Assembly: GCA_002221725.1 (NCBI GenBank) | Contig: NJFT01000131.1 | Location: 1 to 64,000 of the forward strand | Reading direction: 5' to 3' | DNA: 64,000 bases | DNA from: Scedosporium boydii | Taxonomy: Eukaryota > Ascomycota > Sordariomycetes > Microascales > Microascaceae | Part shown: piece after piece, positions 46,201 to 57,338 of the stretch | How positions within the stretch are numbered: the first letter of the stretch is position 1 | Layout of the letters: every line of letters begins with the position of its first letter | Notes under the pieces: model-generated | What the model was told of the DNA's origin: nothing | What the model saw: only the letters and a program-made list of their open reading frames with translations | Database searches by the model: none | Made by a program: the position numbers and the translations under genes

Positions 46201-49138
46201 ATGAATGAGTGCACGTCAATATCTCCGCTTAGGACTTTGGCCAGCCACGGGGAAAGGCTAGCAATGCCTATTTCCATATTGCCGCACGCTTGCACCTCCA
46301 GGCAGTACAAAGTGAGTGACTATCCATCTGGTGCAAGCCAGAGAGCGAGGTGGAAATTAATTCTGTATGTGTGCGTGCTTGTATGCACCAAGTGTACTTT
46401 GCATGCATGTGCTTCCAGACATCGGGTGTAAATGTACGAAGTACGTGCAATCTCTACGATGTTAGGATTCATTTCAGATAAGGAGGAGGCAGTGCAGGCA
46501 GTTGATAACTGATAGACGTACAACCAGGATGTGATTGATGGCTGGGATCATGATTTGACTCTGGTGCCCTTTTCGAGACTGGCCGAGTCTCTACGCAGTA
46601 ATATCGCAAAGGTATCCTCGACGAGTCTTCTTTATTGTTAAAGTTTCTGTTCTCGTTGTTCCTTGTTGCTTGTTTCTTGTTCTCTTTCTCTTTCATCAAT
46701 GGATTTTTTTTTCCTTCTTCTTTTTCTCCCTTCTTCGAGCACACGTGGGCCGAGAGCCCTGCAGCAATATTCTAGAAACAATTCGCCCTCCGTCGCCGGC
46801 ACCGCCCAAAGCGAAGAAGAATGAGCCGAAAGGGAGCAGCCATCCGTGACTGGCAGAAATTTAATTGCTCATTTCTAACAGAACCTGACCGCCTATTCTG
46901 TGATTCAGGCACAAAAGCTCCTCTGTCGGAGACTTGGCATCCTCTTCCTATCATGCTCATTGTCAAGGTGATCTGCAGGTGGTTAGCCGATGACGACGAA
47001 TCCACGGCCCGAAGCCGAGCTTCCATTTCACATTGCTCCATTGAGCCGCGGGAAGAGGATAAGACAGGATCGCGAACCTTGCTCGCTCTGTCCTAACAAA
47101 AAGAGGGAGTAGGCAGGATCTTTATATCACACACTATATGATTAAACAGAACCGGCAAGGTCGAAATAAATCACGATTTGCGCCATCTTCGATATGCGGG
47201 ATTCAGACTTCTTCCCGCGAACACAGCATCCTAACATGCTCACCTCCGATCTATACTTAGGAAAATGTAAGCTTGGGTTTTTGATCGTCCTGGATATAAT
47301 AGCTCTTGCTACAGCTCCAGGGCTTCCACCCCCGCTATGTCTTGGAGCTCAAGAGAGACCAGTGAACAGGAAGGAATCGATTTTGTTTTGACCCCTGCGG
47401 GAAATCAAGGTCTCTCTAAGTGCGCTGGAGCTACCTGTGTAGCACCAGCCGGGATGTGATTACACTAGTGTACCCTCGCTGGCTGTCTTCTACTCTACAC
47501 CACTCGCCCGCCAGTAGCTCTATTTTGACGACTTTCTTGGCGTTCCCATTCGATGCTCTGAAATAATACAATGGATACCAATTCCAGAGCTGAGCTTTAG
47601 TCCACATCCTCCCCCTGCTGCAGAGGAGTAAGACTAGAAACGCATGAGGAAATGTCTAGCGAGGTCATTATGCTTTGAAAGGCATAAAAGAGCGAGTGAT
47701 TTTGCCATGCCCATGTTAGTTCCGCGATAATAGTGCCCCAACTCCTACCGTCGACAGCCGACGTGGTTCAGGTTCAATCTCTCACTCCAAGCATCATCGA
47801 CTGACAACCTACTTCGGCCTATCGCAGAGATATCGGGCCTCTCTATTAGCCGCAGTTGTTAGTAGAATACTAGGCCTTTAACTGACGGCGTCCTTCTTCA
47901 GGACCCTCAACATTTAGAAATGGAAAGGGTCCTCCCTAGACATTCTTTCAACATGTCTCGTTTCTAATACCCCCTCCCCTGACTCGAGCATAATGAGACT
48001 GTAACACAAGACTCGACAACCAGGCTTGACAGTGGCGCCCCCATCCCTTTTATCCACTTTTACGGCCTGGCGAACAATCCCTCCTCGTGCTTCCGGACCC
48101 GTTTCGGCCGGTCCATCTCACCGGGGAAGCATTTCTCGATCTAGTGGCTGGCGCCGGCAGGGACCCAGCTCGCCGGATCTCAACCGACGAGGACACCTTC
48201 CACTGCTCCCCTGCAGTATGATAGCCACGCTCACCAGGCCGAAGGCTGGAAATCGCCCTTCGATGCAATAGTCTCAAATCTTTCAGCAGGCGCCGCAAAT
48301 ATATCACCTCGAAACGGCAAATTATGGCTCCTTCCGTTGACACCTCTCACTGCCCCAACCTGGCCCAGGCGGAGCTGACAAAGCTCAATGCCTGATATCA
48401 AACAGCGTTGAATTGATCTCACCCGCAAACCTCAGGGCACACGGACGTCCAGGGATGACAGCCGGCCTCGCCCGTCAGGCGGTTCAGAATAATACTCCCG
48501 AGATCCATTTGATTGATTGATGCATTGATTCTGCTTCGTATGTGATGGCAAAGGTGCGAAAGGGTCACTGGAGCTTTGACCTTCCCCTCGATCCTTCTGC
48601 CCATTTGTTCCTTGCTCAGCATCAAATGCTTCAGAATTTTCGAGATCTCTCGCCCTTGTCAACTAAAATGTTCTTAATGTTCCTAGTGGCGGCACCTCGG
48701 AAGCGATAACCCCTGGTTCCATGGCTCCCCTCAAGGCCCAGGTCACCTTCCAACTTGTGATACATTTCCATGTCTGCAAGTGTATGGTACAGTCCCTTGC
48801 AGCTGCTGTGGTGCACTAGCGAAACATCTCCAAATCGCCAAGACAATAAGGCAACATGAATTGGATCACGAATGCTGTACTCGACCCGAACTATCGTAAA
48901 TTCCCTGCCACAATGGTAGTTTCCGGTTCTGGGTTTTGGTGGTCCTCCCCTCTCTCAGTCATGGATGACTCTATCATGCTTTTGGCCCCCGGGTTTTCAA
49001 TGAAGAAGATAAACTATGAAGTAGAACTTTGAACTCTCCTTTTTATTTCTTCCCTCTTCTTAAATCCTACGTTCGCAATCCAGTCTTAAAGTCCTCCTTC
49101 CCTGTGTGATACCCAGCGGGGCGTGTAGCACCTACAAG
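43246..49138. other. Long region without a clear gene; CT-rich leader of the cyclin
   Basis: The 1.7 kb upstream of the cyclin is strongly purine-rich on plus, that is CT-rich on the cyclin strand, and free of convincing genes; it may be a long promoter and 5' leader. A 247-codon minus frame at 44343-45086 starts with GTG and reflects this composition bias. GTACGAAGTA motifs lie near 44651, 45233 and 46434. From 45.3 to 49.1 kb open frames are short, often without ATG, and overlap on both strands. ATG frames of 132 codons at 46033 (plus) and 91 codons at 46821 (plus) are unrecognised and not supported. Confidence 0.4.
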
Positions 49139-50087
49139 ATGGCCATGCGACTCCTCTCATTCAACAAGGACCGTATATACGTTGCGCTCTACTTCATCAA
49201 GGGTGAAAATGCGTGAGTTCTATCCTCCTCGTATCCCCTCGGGGCTCGAGTCATAGACAAGAAATTTGTCGAGAGTTCGGCTTATGAAGTGGTTAAAGCT
49301 TCCTCAACTCACCTGTGTTGAATATGTTCGGCGCTCAATAACCACGACGAGGTTGTAGAAGGGAAAACTAACACCAACCCCTCTTTCCTGTTCTCCAGAT
49401 ACCACTGGGCCCTTCTAGTATCGCCAAAAACCGAGTCCTCCTCGACTAAGGCCACGACTCAATATCACACCGCCAACAAACTCCTCCTCCGAGGCGGAGC
49501 TCTCAGATCCACCTGGGAGTACGAGAAGAATGCCGTCGAGAGTGCGCCCGCCGGTTCAGAGGATGTGAAGCCGTTTGTCAGGATACTTATCGGCAAGCTC
49601 CGCGGGTCCAAGGCCCAGTTCGAGGCGTCGGTTGAGAAGGTGCAGATTGTGCAAGACGTAAGTGGAACACCGGGAGCCGAAATTCTCGACGCCAACTTTC
49701 AAGCTTTAGGAACGGTTTTAGGAGGCTAATTAGGACACTCTCTTTCCTTTTTGTAGAACCCTGAGTGGACGTGTCGGACCTGGGTTAAAGATGCCCTAGA
49801 ACAGCTCCAAAAAGACGGCGTCATAGGTTCGTTCCCCCATCCCACTCCTCTCACCTCAGATCTCTTCTCTCACCGATGCGATGAGAGTATGTCACATTCC
49901 ATTGCTCCCCAGAACGGAGCTGACAATTCCCACCGATATAATAGATAGCTCCGTTAAGGACTGGGACAAGATTGAGAAGGAAAGCATCTCATACGCTGAT
50001 AGGAAGAAGGGTGAGGGACGACTCGGCTGGTGGACAGGGACAGCGCCAACATATGATCTTGTATTAGGTCGCGAGATTGTAAAGTAG
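49139..50087 (+). CDS. Small fungal conserved protein (DUF6914-like)
   Basis: A four-exon gene for 181 residues: 49139-49212, 49399-49657, 49757-49826 and 49945-50087. Donors are GTGAGT, GTAAGT and GTTCGT (weak). Acceptors are CCAG, GTAG and ATAG, and the sum is a multiple of three. The N-terminus, RIYVALYFIKGENAYHWALLVSPK, is the signature of a family of small Pezizomycotina proteins that I believe carries the name DUF6914. Next comes a beta-rich part (STWEYEKN, FVRILIGKL). Then EWTCRTWVKDALEQLQKDGVIG has a conserved Cys/Trp pair, reminiscent of papain-like NlpC or peptidase folds with the HW at the start. That fold idea is inference. No signal peptide is seen. Function is unknown. Confidence 0.8.
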
Positions 50088-51416
50088 GATCGGAGACGTT
50101 GAGAGGGTTAAATGGGGGAAGGGAAAGGAGATATTCACAATGCAGACTGTGACCCCTCTGGCGTGGCCGTTGGTTCAGAATCACTTTCACACATCCCATG
50201 GATGTCACGAGAATCCAATGCAAGCAATTCAATGAGCCGGGGTCCAATACCTTAAAGTGTCGATTGACTCCAAGTCCGTCTGTGAAGTAACCCTGGTCCT
50301 CCGATCCTGGCTAAAAGCGTCCACACCCCCCACGGGGAACACAACCCAGGACCCCTGGTCATCGACAGCAGGATGCAGAGAGCAATTGGAACAAATTGGC
50401 ATCCCAGCCAATCTAATCTTGTAAACAGCCCACGAGGCAGACGGCCCAGGGAGAACCGTGTGCTACATCTTCTTCTTCTCACGACGGACCCTTCCCGTAG
50501 GATCAAGGGATAGAGTACTGGTTCTCGTCCGCAAAGTATTTTTAGACATCTTCGGAGCTAGCTATTATCGTCTAGGAAGAAAGAAGTCTTGGACGTTACT
50601 CGAGTAGTTCTCACGAATTCGACAGTGTCTCGGACCCCGAATAATAACTTCTCTAACTTCCACTTCAAATCTCTTGGACACTTTATCCCATTGGAAATAG
50701 GTCTTTACGAAGTGCATCCCACGTGTTCATGACCCTTCCTCACCGGCTGTACCTGTAGAACCTGTGTGACGTGGAAATCCTACCTCCGTGGCCTTACACA
50801 CCCTCACCCTCGCCCTCACCCTCACCACAGAGGCATCACATACCTGTAGGGTCACCCTGGATTTCTCTGCGTCCATCACTCTTGCCCTAATGTAGGCGGT
50901 ACGTAAACACCGCATAGAAAACTGCTTACCCCTTGCTTCCTCACCGCTCCTCGTCGACAGCGGTCTTTCTTGTCCTTGCCATTTGAGGAAACAGGAGGCG
51001 TGCGCTCTTGTCATTCCTAGGTCACCACTCCTCCCGCTTCCCAATAGCAGGGCCACGTGTCGCGGGTTCGAAGTAGTGTCCGACGCCCACTGCTCTGTAC
51101 CAAGTATGCCGTGTCGTCCCCTCTCCAGCCAAGGCAGTGGATGTTATCAGTAACACAAATACAACAGCTCACCTCAGCCCAGCCAATTACAACACGCAAA
51201 TCCGCCAATATTCACCTTCAAGAGGGAAGAAACAAGACGGTTATCCGGATCAGAATAATGGGAACTGAATAATGGGTACACACGAGCATCGTCCTGCTCG
51301 CAAACATTTACACCTCTAGCCTCGTGGCCGGCAGTATATCAAGGCCATATTCCAGCCTCCCCAGCCAGGACTGAACGAGACGTCTCACCCCTCCTCCCGG
51401 TCTCAAAGACCTCCTC
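50088..51416. other. Convergent intergenic region
   Basis: 3' flanks of the DUF6914-like gene and of proteasome beta-1. A degenerate array of CCCTCA-like hexamers lies at about 50797-50830. No gene is supported; open frames overlap on both strands. Confidence 0.45.
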
Positions 51417-52445
51417 TTACAGCTGCCTCACCTTGTACCCCGTATCCGGGAGGTACAGATGCCTGTCCGCACCCTTGGCCGTCAACACCACCATGCGAAT
51501 AACACCGCCAGAGCTTCCATCCCACTTGATGGCCTCCGCAAGCGCTCCCTTGACGAAATCGACAGCCTCGTTCTCCTCCATGCCCTCCTTCCAATTCGCG
51601 TCGCAGTAACCGTAGATGTACGTAGAGCCGGACCCGCCAATAGCGTAGGCCTGCTTGTGTAGGGATCCTCCCAGAGGAATGGAGTATACTTGGCCGCCGT
51701 GTCGCTCGTCCCAACCGGCAATGATGAGTCCCGCACTATTGAACATCACTTTTGTCAGTCTCCTGTCACACACACACTCTCCCCCTCTTTCTAAAAAAGC
51801 CCATATGCCGACATGATACGTACGAGAGGCTATCCTTGTTGGAGTAGCAAATCTCCTGGAAAAGAGAAGCGGCAGTCTGCGTCGTCGGGGGCTGGCGGTT
51901 GACAGCGGCGTAGAGACCGAGATAGTATTGGACGATGTCGGCGACGGCCTGGGTATCGGCGGCGGAGCCGGATCGGCAACACCAAATGGTGTCGTGGACT
52001 TGTGTGAGCTTGTCGGTTACACGGTTCGCAATGTAGGCGCCGGTCGTCGTTCGCGAGTCAGCTCCTACAGGGTTGTCAGCCTCTCAAGGCCCACCTTACC
52101 ATGAGTTTAGGTCGAGGGGTAGCAAGTTAGGACGTACCTAGGATAACTCCATCCTTGAATGTTACGGCCATACTGTATTTGAGGTCAGCGCTTGATGCGG
52201 TCGCCGCAATTGGGGCGGACTACTGACATCGACGTTCCCAAGCTGTGAATCGTTAGCTCAAATGGTCCAGTTATCAGGCGCAGCGCGGATCCTGGGCCCC
52301 AACTTACTTCACCTCGCCCTTCTTTAACCTGTCCATGTCAAGATGGATGCCATCTAAAGCTTCAGTCAGCGTCGCAGCTCGCCGCAGATTAGCGTCAGAG
52401 CTCGCTCCCACCTTCATTCATCATGCCAGTGTTGGTGAACTCCAT
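51417..52445 (-). CDS. pre3: 20S proteasome subunit beta-1 (Pre3, caspase-like)
   Basis: A 229-residue catalytic subunit of the 20S proteasome, beta-1 type, which cleaves after acidic residues. Six exons fit: 52445-52412, 52353-52308, 52242-52228, 52172-52138, 52064-51824 and 51735-51417; the third is only 15 bases long. The reading frame is kept throughout (690 nt). The pro-peptide is residues 1-29 and is removed before Thr30, the catalytic N-terminal Thr in LGTSIMAVTF. Then come [25 protein letters not shown] and [17 protein letters not shown], which separate beta-1 from beta-2 and beta-5. The [11 protein letters not shown] and [15 protein letters not shown] blocks complete the fold. The first four exons are 15-46 bases each, so the start of the gene is heavily split and easily mispredicted. 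Confidence 0.96.
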
Positions 52446-53103
52446 GATGTAAACTGTCGGTATTCCTGGTAGATATCAATGGGGTCGGGTCTTCGTTGGA
52501 TGCGGCAATTAAACGAGGCCGTCGATTTCGATTTCGTTTGTTTCGAATCGCGGAGTTGGGTTAGAAAGGGATGGGTGCTGAGATGTCGAGGCTGGAGGTG
52601 AGCTTCCAGCTCTTGCTACAGGCAGCTCTGGGCAACGCGTTGCTGTTGCTGCGAGTGCATCACCGCCTTGCTGAATAAGCAATGCATACAAAGTCACGTG
52701 TTTATTGGACCATATCAAATCTCTGGATCAATATCAAAATGGATAAGAAAAGGTGGCTTGAAGTCCAAAGAACTGAAAAAGCGCAACGAATTGACCCCGT
52801 CAGAATCCGAAGGGCTGTCTATAATTTACATCTCTTTCGATGGCGAGGATACCTTCTCCCATGGTGTGGAGTGGGCAATAAAGTGGCTTCCGTCCTGCCT
52901 TGCGATGATTCAAGTTGTCATGTAATTATGTACAGAGTCTGATTTGGCAGCTCTTGCTCCTCGTTCTCCAAATTATGTACAAATCGAGGGCATAACCAAG
53001 CTTTCATCCCTCTACTTTAGCTGGAAATATGAAATCATACCCGAGACGCCGTGTATATACATTAGATCCCTCTCTTTTCTCCTCTATTACTGTCGCTCCT
53101 CTC
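52446..53103. other. Intergenic, proteasome promoter
   Basis: Upstream region of the proteasome gene and 3' flank of the Erv2-like gene. No ORF is supported. A CT-rich tract reaches into the Erv2 3' end. Confidence 0.45.
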
Positions 53104-53861
53104 CTATTGTAATTCAGCCTTATCCGCCTCCTCGTCCTCCTTCTTCTTCTCTCCCTCCCCTTCCCCCTCCTTATGCCCCTCCTCACCACACCCACAATCG
53201 TAGAAATCACCAATCTTGGTACAGTCGAACTCGGGCTTGTGCAACCTCTCATTCACCAGGTTATGCATAAAACACGCCCATCCGGCGGCCGCGTTCCTCG
53301 AGCCCGTCTGAGGCGGGTACTTGGCCAGCAGCCCCCGGAAGTGGACGGCGCAGTCGCCGCAGGGGTATAACCTCGCGAAGAGCTGGATGTAGGTCTTGAG
53401 GGCGAGACTGTCATCTTCGGTGGGCTTCTCGGGGAAGCGGGCCATCATCGTGTGGAATAGTTTCCAGGAGGCGCGGCCGAGTTCGGCTCTGCAGGCGGGT
53501 TTTGGGTCAGTATCATCTTGGCTACAAGAAAAGGTGAGGAGTAGTAAACTTGGGGGGGGAGGGTGTGGAACAAAGGCAAGTCGTACTTGATCGTGGCGTT
53601 CTCCAGCTTGGGTGCAATGGAGCCTCCGCTGAGAATGCTATCCGGAATAGTCCCGAAATCTACCTTGCTCGCGTCCTCCGTGGTCGCCTTCTGGTTCCCT
53701 GGCCCGGCATGTGCATTATGTTGGGTCACGGGTGATACATCGCCGGGTACGCGGGGCACCGAAAGTGTGCCGTCTGATGGGCCGGAGAAGAGGTAGAAGA
53801 GGGTGAAGCAGGCAAAGAAGCCCAGCACTACTATAAGAGAAAGATGTTGGCGGCGTGCCAT
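53104..53861 (-). CDS. erv2: Erv2-type FAD-linked sulfhydryl oxidase
   Basis: A 219-residue thiol oxidase of the ER lumen that makes disulfides and passes electrons to oxygen through FAD. Exons are 53861-53587 and 53488-53104 (GTACGA donor, TGCAG acceptor), joining to KAELGRASWKLFHTMMARFPEKP, the start of the Erv domain. Residues 7-25 form an uncleaved signal anchor (LSLIVVLGFFACFTLFYLF), which fits Erv2 rather than mitochondrial Erv1. The active-site CxxC is YPCGDC (Cys135, Cys138). The FAD site includes the HNLVNERL motif near 167-174. A Cys-Gly-Cys pair (190-192) in YDCGCG corresponds to the C-terminal shuttle disulfide of Erv2. The last 25 residues are a Glu/Lys/Gly-rich tail without ER retention signal. 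All cofactor and redox residues are present. Confidence 0.93.
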
Positions 53862-54804
53862 GGCGTGGGTTTCCTTTCTATTCTCGAATTCGGGAAGAAA
53901 GGGTCAGGTGAACCGTCGGCGAGGTAAGGAAGGTCGTTCAGGTTAATGGCTGGGGGGCAAGACGATTCGAGGGAGTGTTGTTTAAAAATATTAAAAATAG
54001 AAATAAAAATAAGATAACCCAGAATGACGTTTGACGTCCTTCCGTAGGTAACTAGCTTTCAGGGAAAGAAAAGTTCGCAATGGAAGAAAGGCCTCTCGCT
54101 CAGCTACAAGGCTGACGGCGCATTAAGATGAGCAAGTTGTCTAGATGGACTCATGGTGGTTCGAGAATCGGGGGTTCCTGGCATTTAGCCCGTCTACCAA
54201 TGACCCAAAGAGGGCTTAATTAGGCAAGGATGCTCCTTTCCTCCCGCCTGGCATGGGTGGGTCAATTCATCCGCTCAGACTGTCCATTCCTTCACCAGCT
54301 TTTCAAAACACCTTGCGCTTAGTCATCTGGCCTCCACTGACACCAAGGACGCCGGATCTTATTGTTCTTGTTCATTCCGAAACGGGGCCCTCGGGCAGGT
54401 TCCGGGGAATTAGAAAACCGGTGCGAGATGCACTTATTTATATATTTATATACTTCGTATAGCCTGGCATATTATCGGTCCTTGTCTCAATTGTGCACGA
54501 ACAGAGGATCGAAGCCTCATTTCACGGAGATGGGAGATGCCGATCAAACCACGCTGGACTCCAGTTCTCACCACCACCTACGTTGTTGAAGATGTCACCC
54601 GTCCCCGGCGGCGCCTCTGGACCCAGTGGGAGAGATATGCCCGGCAGTGTATTTTCCCCCTTCTCCTGAGTGCTTCTGTCATCATAAACTCCCATAGTTC
54701 CAACTCCTAGCAATGCCTCTGGATCCGGCTGGTGGGCGGCCCTCCGTCTTGCATTCTTTTCTCGGCACTACTCATTACCGCGGGTTGTGATCCCACTGGT
54801 AGTG
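53862..54804. other. Intergenic region
   Basis: Upstream of the Erv2-like gene. The segment near 53980-54010 is AT-rich and a TACTTCGTAT motif lies near 54451. No gene is supported. Confidence 0.45.
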
Positions 54805-56592
54805 TTAATGAGGCTTTGTGCGGCATACCCCCGACCGCCCCCGGACCGGTGGTCTCCGAACATGGATGGCGAACGATGAAGTACCTGTGTAGGGGGAAGA
54901 GATGAGCGTCTGTCCCAGCTCTGATTGTGATTCAAGGCTCCCGGCTCCAGCAGTCGAAGCCGAAATAACTATTGAGGCCACTGCTAAGGCCGCCAGGTCC
55001 TGCTGCCTCGCACTGGTATTATGCGAATCACTCATGGCGTGTTGATGCTGCTCAAAGATTGGGTGGATGAAACGCTGTTTGGCGGCCGCGTAGGCCTCGG
55101 GCTCGTCTCTGCATCGAGCGATCTCATTGATGCTCTCGTCGACCGTGGTATTGCGCAGGTTCTCCAAGAATTTGGTGGATGACTGCGAAATGAACCATTC
55201 GCTCTCCTCATAATCTAGGTATCGCCCAGCATCAGCTACTCCGAGTCATGAAACATGGGCAGAGCAGTCCCGCTGCAGAGGTGTACTTGCAAGGTGATGG
55301 GACATGGGCACTGTCATCGAGATTGAAAAGAACGCGGTACGTCCCCCGCCATTTACCAGCCCCCGACTTCTTCGAGAGCCTGCCCGGGAGCTTTTCTCGT
55401 TGGCCCCTATCATTTCCTTCAATTGGATCTCTCGCTAAGATAGTTTCGGACCATACGCACGGAGGCTCCAGGCGCTGGTGGTCGTACAACTTGTCTTTGT
55501 CCAGAAACTGCTCCTGGCAACGGGTGCACGAGGGCCTTTGCCGGTGCTTTCTCAAGATGTGCTCCCTATTTTTTGTCAATGTCTGTCCTGGAGTTGCACG
55601 GACACAGTCGGATCCCAACTTACTTGAGTCGACTATAGTTCTCAAACCCCCCCCCCGGGCCTGGCCCCCGACATGCCCCCTAGTTGAACCGCACTGGGTC
55701 CCGCTTGTGATAGGGACAAGCAAGCCTCTTCTTCTCTTGCTCGGCCGATCTCGTTTCACCACCCCCACCGCCATTGCTATCTCCATTCCCTGACGGCGTA
55801 TCATCATTGGTACCGTCATCGCCTGTGCGAGCCCGTTTCCTCGGAGTTGCCTTCTTTCTCTTCCAGAGCCGCGGCCGGTGGGCTCCACCCCGGTGTGCCT
55901 ACCCACCGTATCCGGCCTACCATCTTCCCCATCGCAAGCCTGCCCAGGCTCCTGCTCTTGCCCTCGAAGCCCGAGAGCAGAGTCTGTTGATATTGGAGTC
56001 TGCGGTGCAAGGCCCGCCGGCTCCGTGGTCAGAATAGGATCTTTGTGTTCTGGGCAAGAGCTAGGTATTTGGGCATCCTCCCCTTTCCGGTTATATTGTG
56101 ACCATCCGTTTGGCCTTTCTCTTCTTCGGGATTGGGCGCCTAGATGGGAATATCAGTGGTTATGTTCACGTCTGGGCCGCCCTTCAAACTCTTTCCTACG
56201 CCGGGGGCCGAAATAGAACAGGTACGTACCAGTAATAAGCAGTTCGCATTAATAGAGGCGACAAGCTTTGGCGTTTCACCGTGAATTATTGAAATGAGGT
56301 CGACGTTCTTGACTATCTGGAGGAGTTTCCTGCGCATGAATTCTGCCCGAAGAATCGTCATGGGTCGGTTGACTTTCGTCACTCGCTCTTCTGTCTGAAT
56401 GTTAGTGATGCAGATTCGCCGAGTTGACGGAATCACATCAAGAGGCAGGTTACATTTACAATGACATACCTCGACTAACAGAGAGCTCATCCCTCTCGCG
56501 TCTTTGACCGGAACTATCCCCAAACGCCCTGAATCAACTCCATTATCGAATGGAGCTCTCTCGCTTTTCCGATGCGAGCTATAGGAAGCCAT
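54805..56592 (-). pseudogene. Broken C2H2-type zinc-finger-like gene
   Basis: Family-like coding pieces follow each other on the minus strand but cannot be read in one frame. An ATG exon (56592-56470), then 56394-56230, have good splice sites (GTATGT; CTAACATTCAG). The third exon starts after CCATCTAG and its frame does not match the preceding donor unless GTACCT is used. Near 55855 the frame must change to give KRLACPYHKRDPVRFN, a typical start of the fungal CPF/C2H2 module; an in-frame TAG (55682-55680) and a C10 run (55656-55647) then break it. After an intron (GTAAGT donor, AAAATAG acceptor) the module resumes in another frame: EHILRKHRQRPSCTRCQEQF, with Cys and His zinc-ligand spacing. 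Another shift near 55250 precedes DYEESEWFISQSS and the C-terminal part to 54805. Four or so disruptions make this a pseudogene; poor base calling at C10 could explain one. Confidence 0.6.
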
Positions 56593-57005
56593 ATTCTCAT
56601 AACTGCCTAGAAGTAAGCTTGGGGGGATCGTTTGCTCTGCGAAAGAGCTTCGCTCAGTTGATCAAAAAGGCTTCTTGGTAGAGGAGTGTCGCTTGGATAT
56701 ATGGGAGGGTGCCATCGTGTCTTGAGCAACCAGCGGGTTTTAAAGCAAGATCTTCTAGTGTTAGTGGTGTCGTCAGACTTGCTCGGGGAGGGGTCGATGA
56801 TTTGGTCGTTAATACAAGGCAGGGGAAGCTGTAGGGGTGATGTGGGATGTCAATGATCAACAGATGTCCCGATGCACTCTGCAGAACTGCGAGGTGATGG
56901 CCTGACTTCCACTGCTCTGACTGGCAAGGCTCTCAAGAGACGGCCATCCTCAGATGCTCGTAGACCGCGGATAGCAGAAAGAACTGGAAAGGCAGAGATT
57001 GGTTA
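56593..57005. other. Intergenic region
   Basis: Upstream of the broken C2H2 gene. No ORF is supported. Confidence 0.4.
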
Positions 57006-57338
57006 ATGCAGACTCGAGGGGATAATCGGAAAAAAGAACCAAAAGAGGAAGAACCAAAAGAGGAAGAACCAAAAGAGGAAGAACCAAAAGAGGAAGAACC
57101 AGAAGAGGAAGAGCCAGAACAGGTTGCGCCAGACCAGGATGTGTTAGGACAGGATGTGGTGCAGGATTTGCCAGAACAGGACTTTCAAAACATGATTTTT
57201 CAAAACATGATTTTTCAAAACATGATTTTTCAAACCCCGATTTTTCAAAACACGATTTTTCAGAACATGTTTTTTCAGAGCAGGATGCGCCAAAGTGGCA
57301 GAACCATAAGTAGGTCGACTGGGAGCTGGCCAATCTGA
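57006..57338 (+). CDS. Pentapeptide-repeat hypothetical ORF
   Basis: An ATG-started frame of 110 codons built mainly of two 15-base tandem arrays. The first (57036-57110) gives five copies of KEEEP or PEEEE; the second (57186-57290) gives six copies of FQNMI and variants (FQTPI, FQNTI, FQNMF). The unit length of 15 keeps the frame open, so a long ORF is expected from the repeat itself. The reverse strand is open too (FEKSC and VLPLL repeats) but begins with a non-ATG codon. It may be a small repeat protein or a non-coding minisatellite; I cannot decide. No signal peptide or known domain is present. Confidence 0.3.
   Translation: MQTRGDNRKKEPKEEEPKEEEPKEEEPKEEEPEEEEPEQVAPDQDVLGQDVVQDLPEQDFQNMIFQNMIFQNMIFQTPIFQNTIFQNMFFQSRMRQSGRTISRSTGSWPI
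57036..57110. repeat. 15-bp tandem array, unit GAACCAAAAGAGGAA
   Basis: Five head-to-tail copies: four identical and a fifth with A to G (GAACCAGAAGAGGAA); a degenerate sixth follows to 57125. The near-identity of the copies points to recent expansion. Confidence 0.9.
57186..57290. repeat. 15-bp tandem array, unit CAAAACATGATTTTT
   Basis: Three identical copies are followed by four diverging ones (CAAACCCCGATTTTT, CAAAACACGATTTTT, CAGAACATGTTTTTT, then a degenerate copy). The unit differs in sequence from the neighbouring array but has the same period. Confidence 0.9.

Noticed and set aside
46033..46431. 132-codon plus frame with ATG
   Set aside because: No motif, and an equally long frame lies on the other strand.
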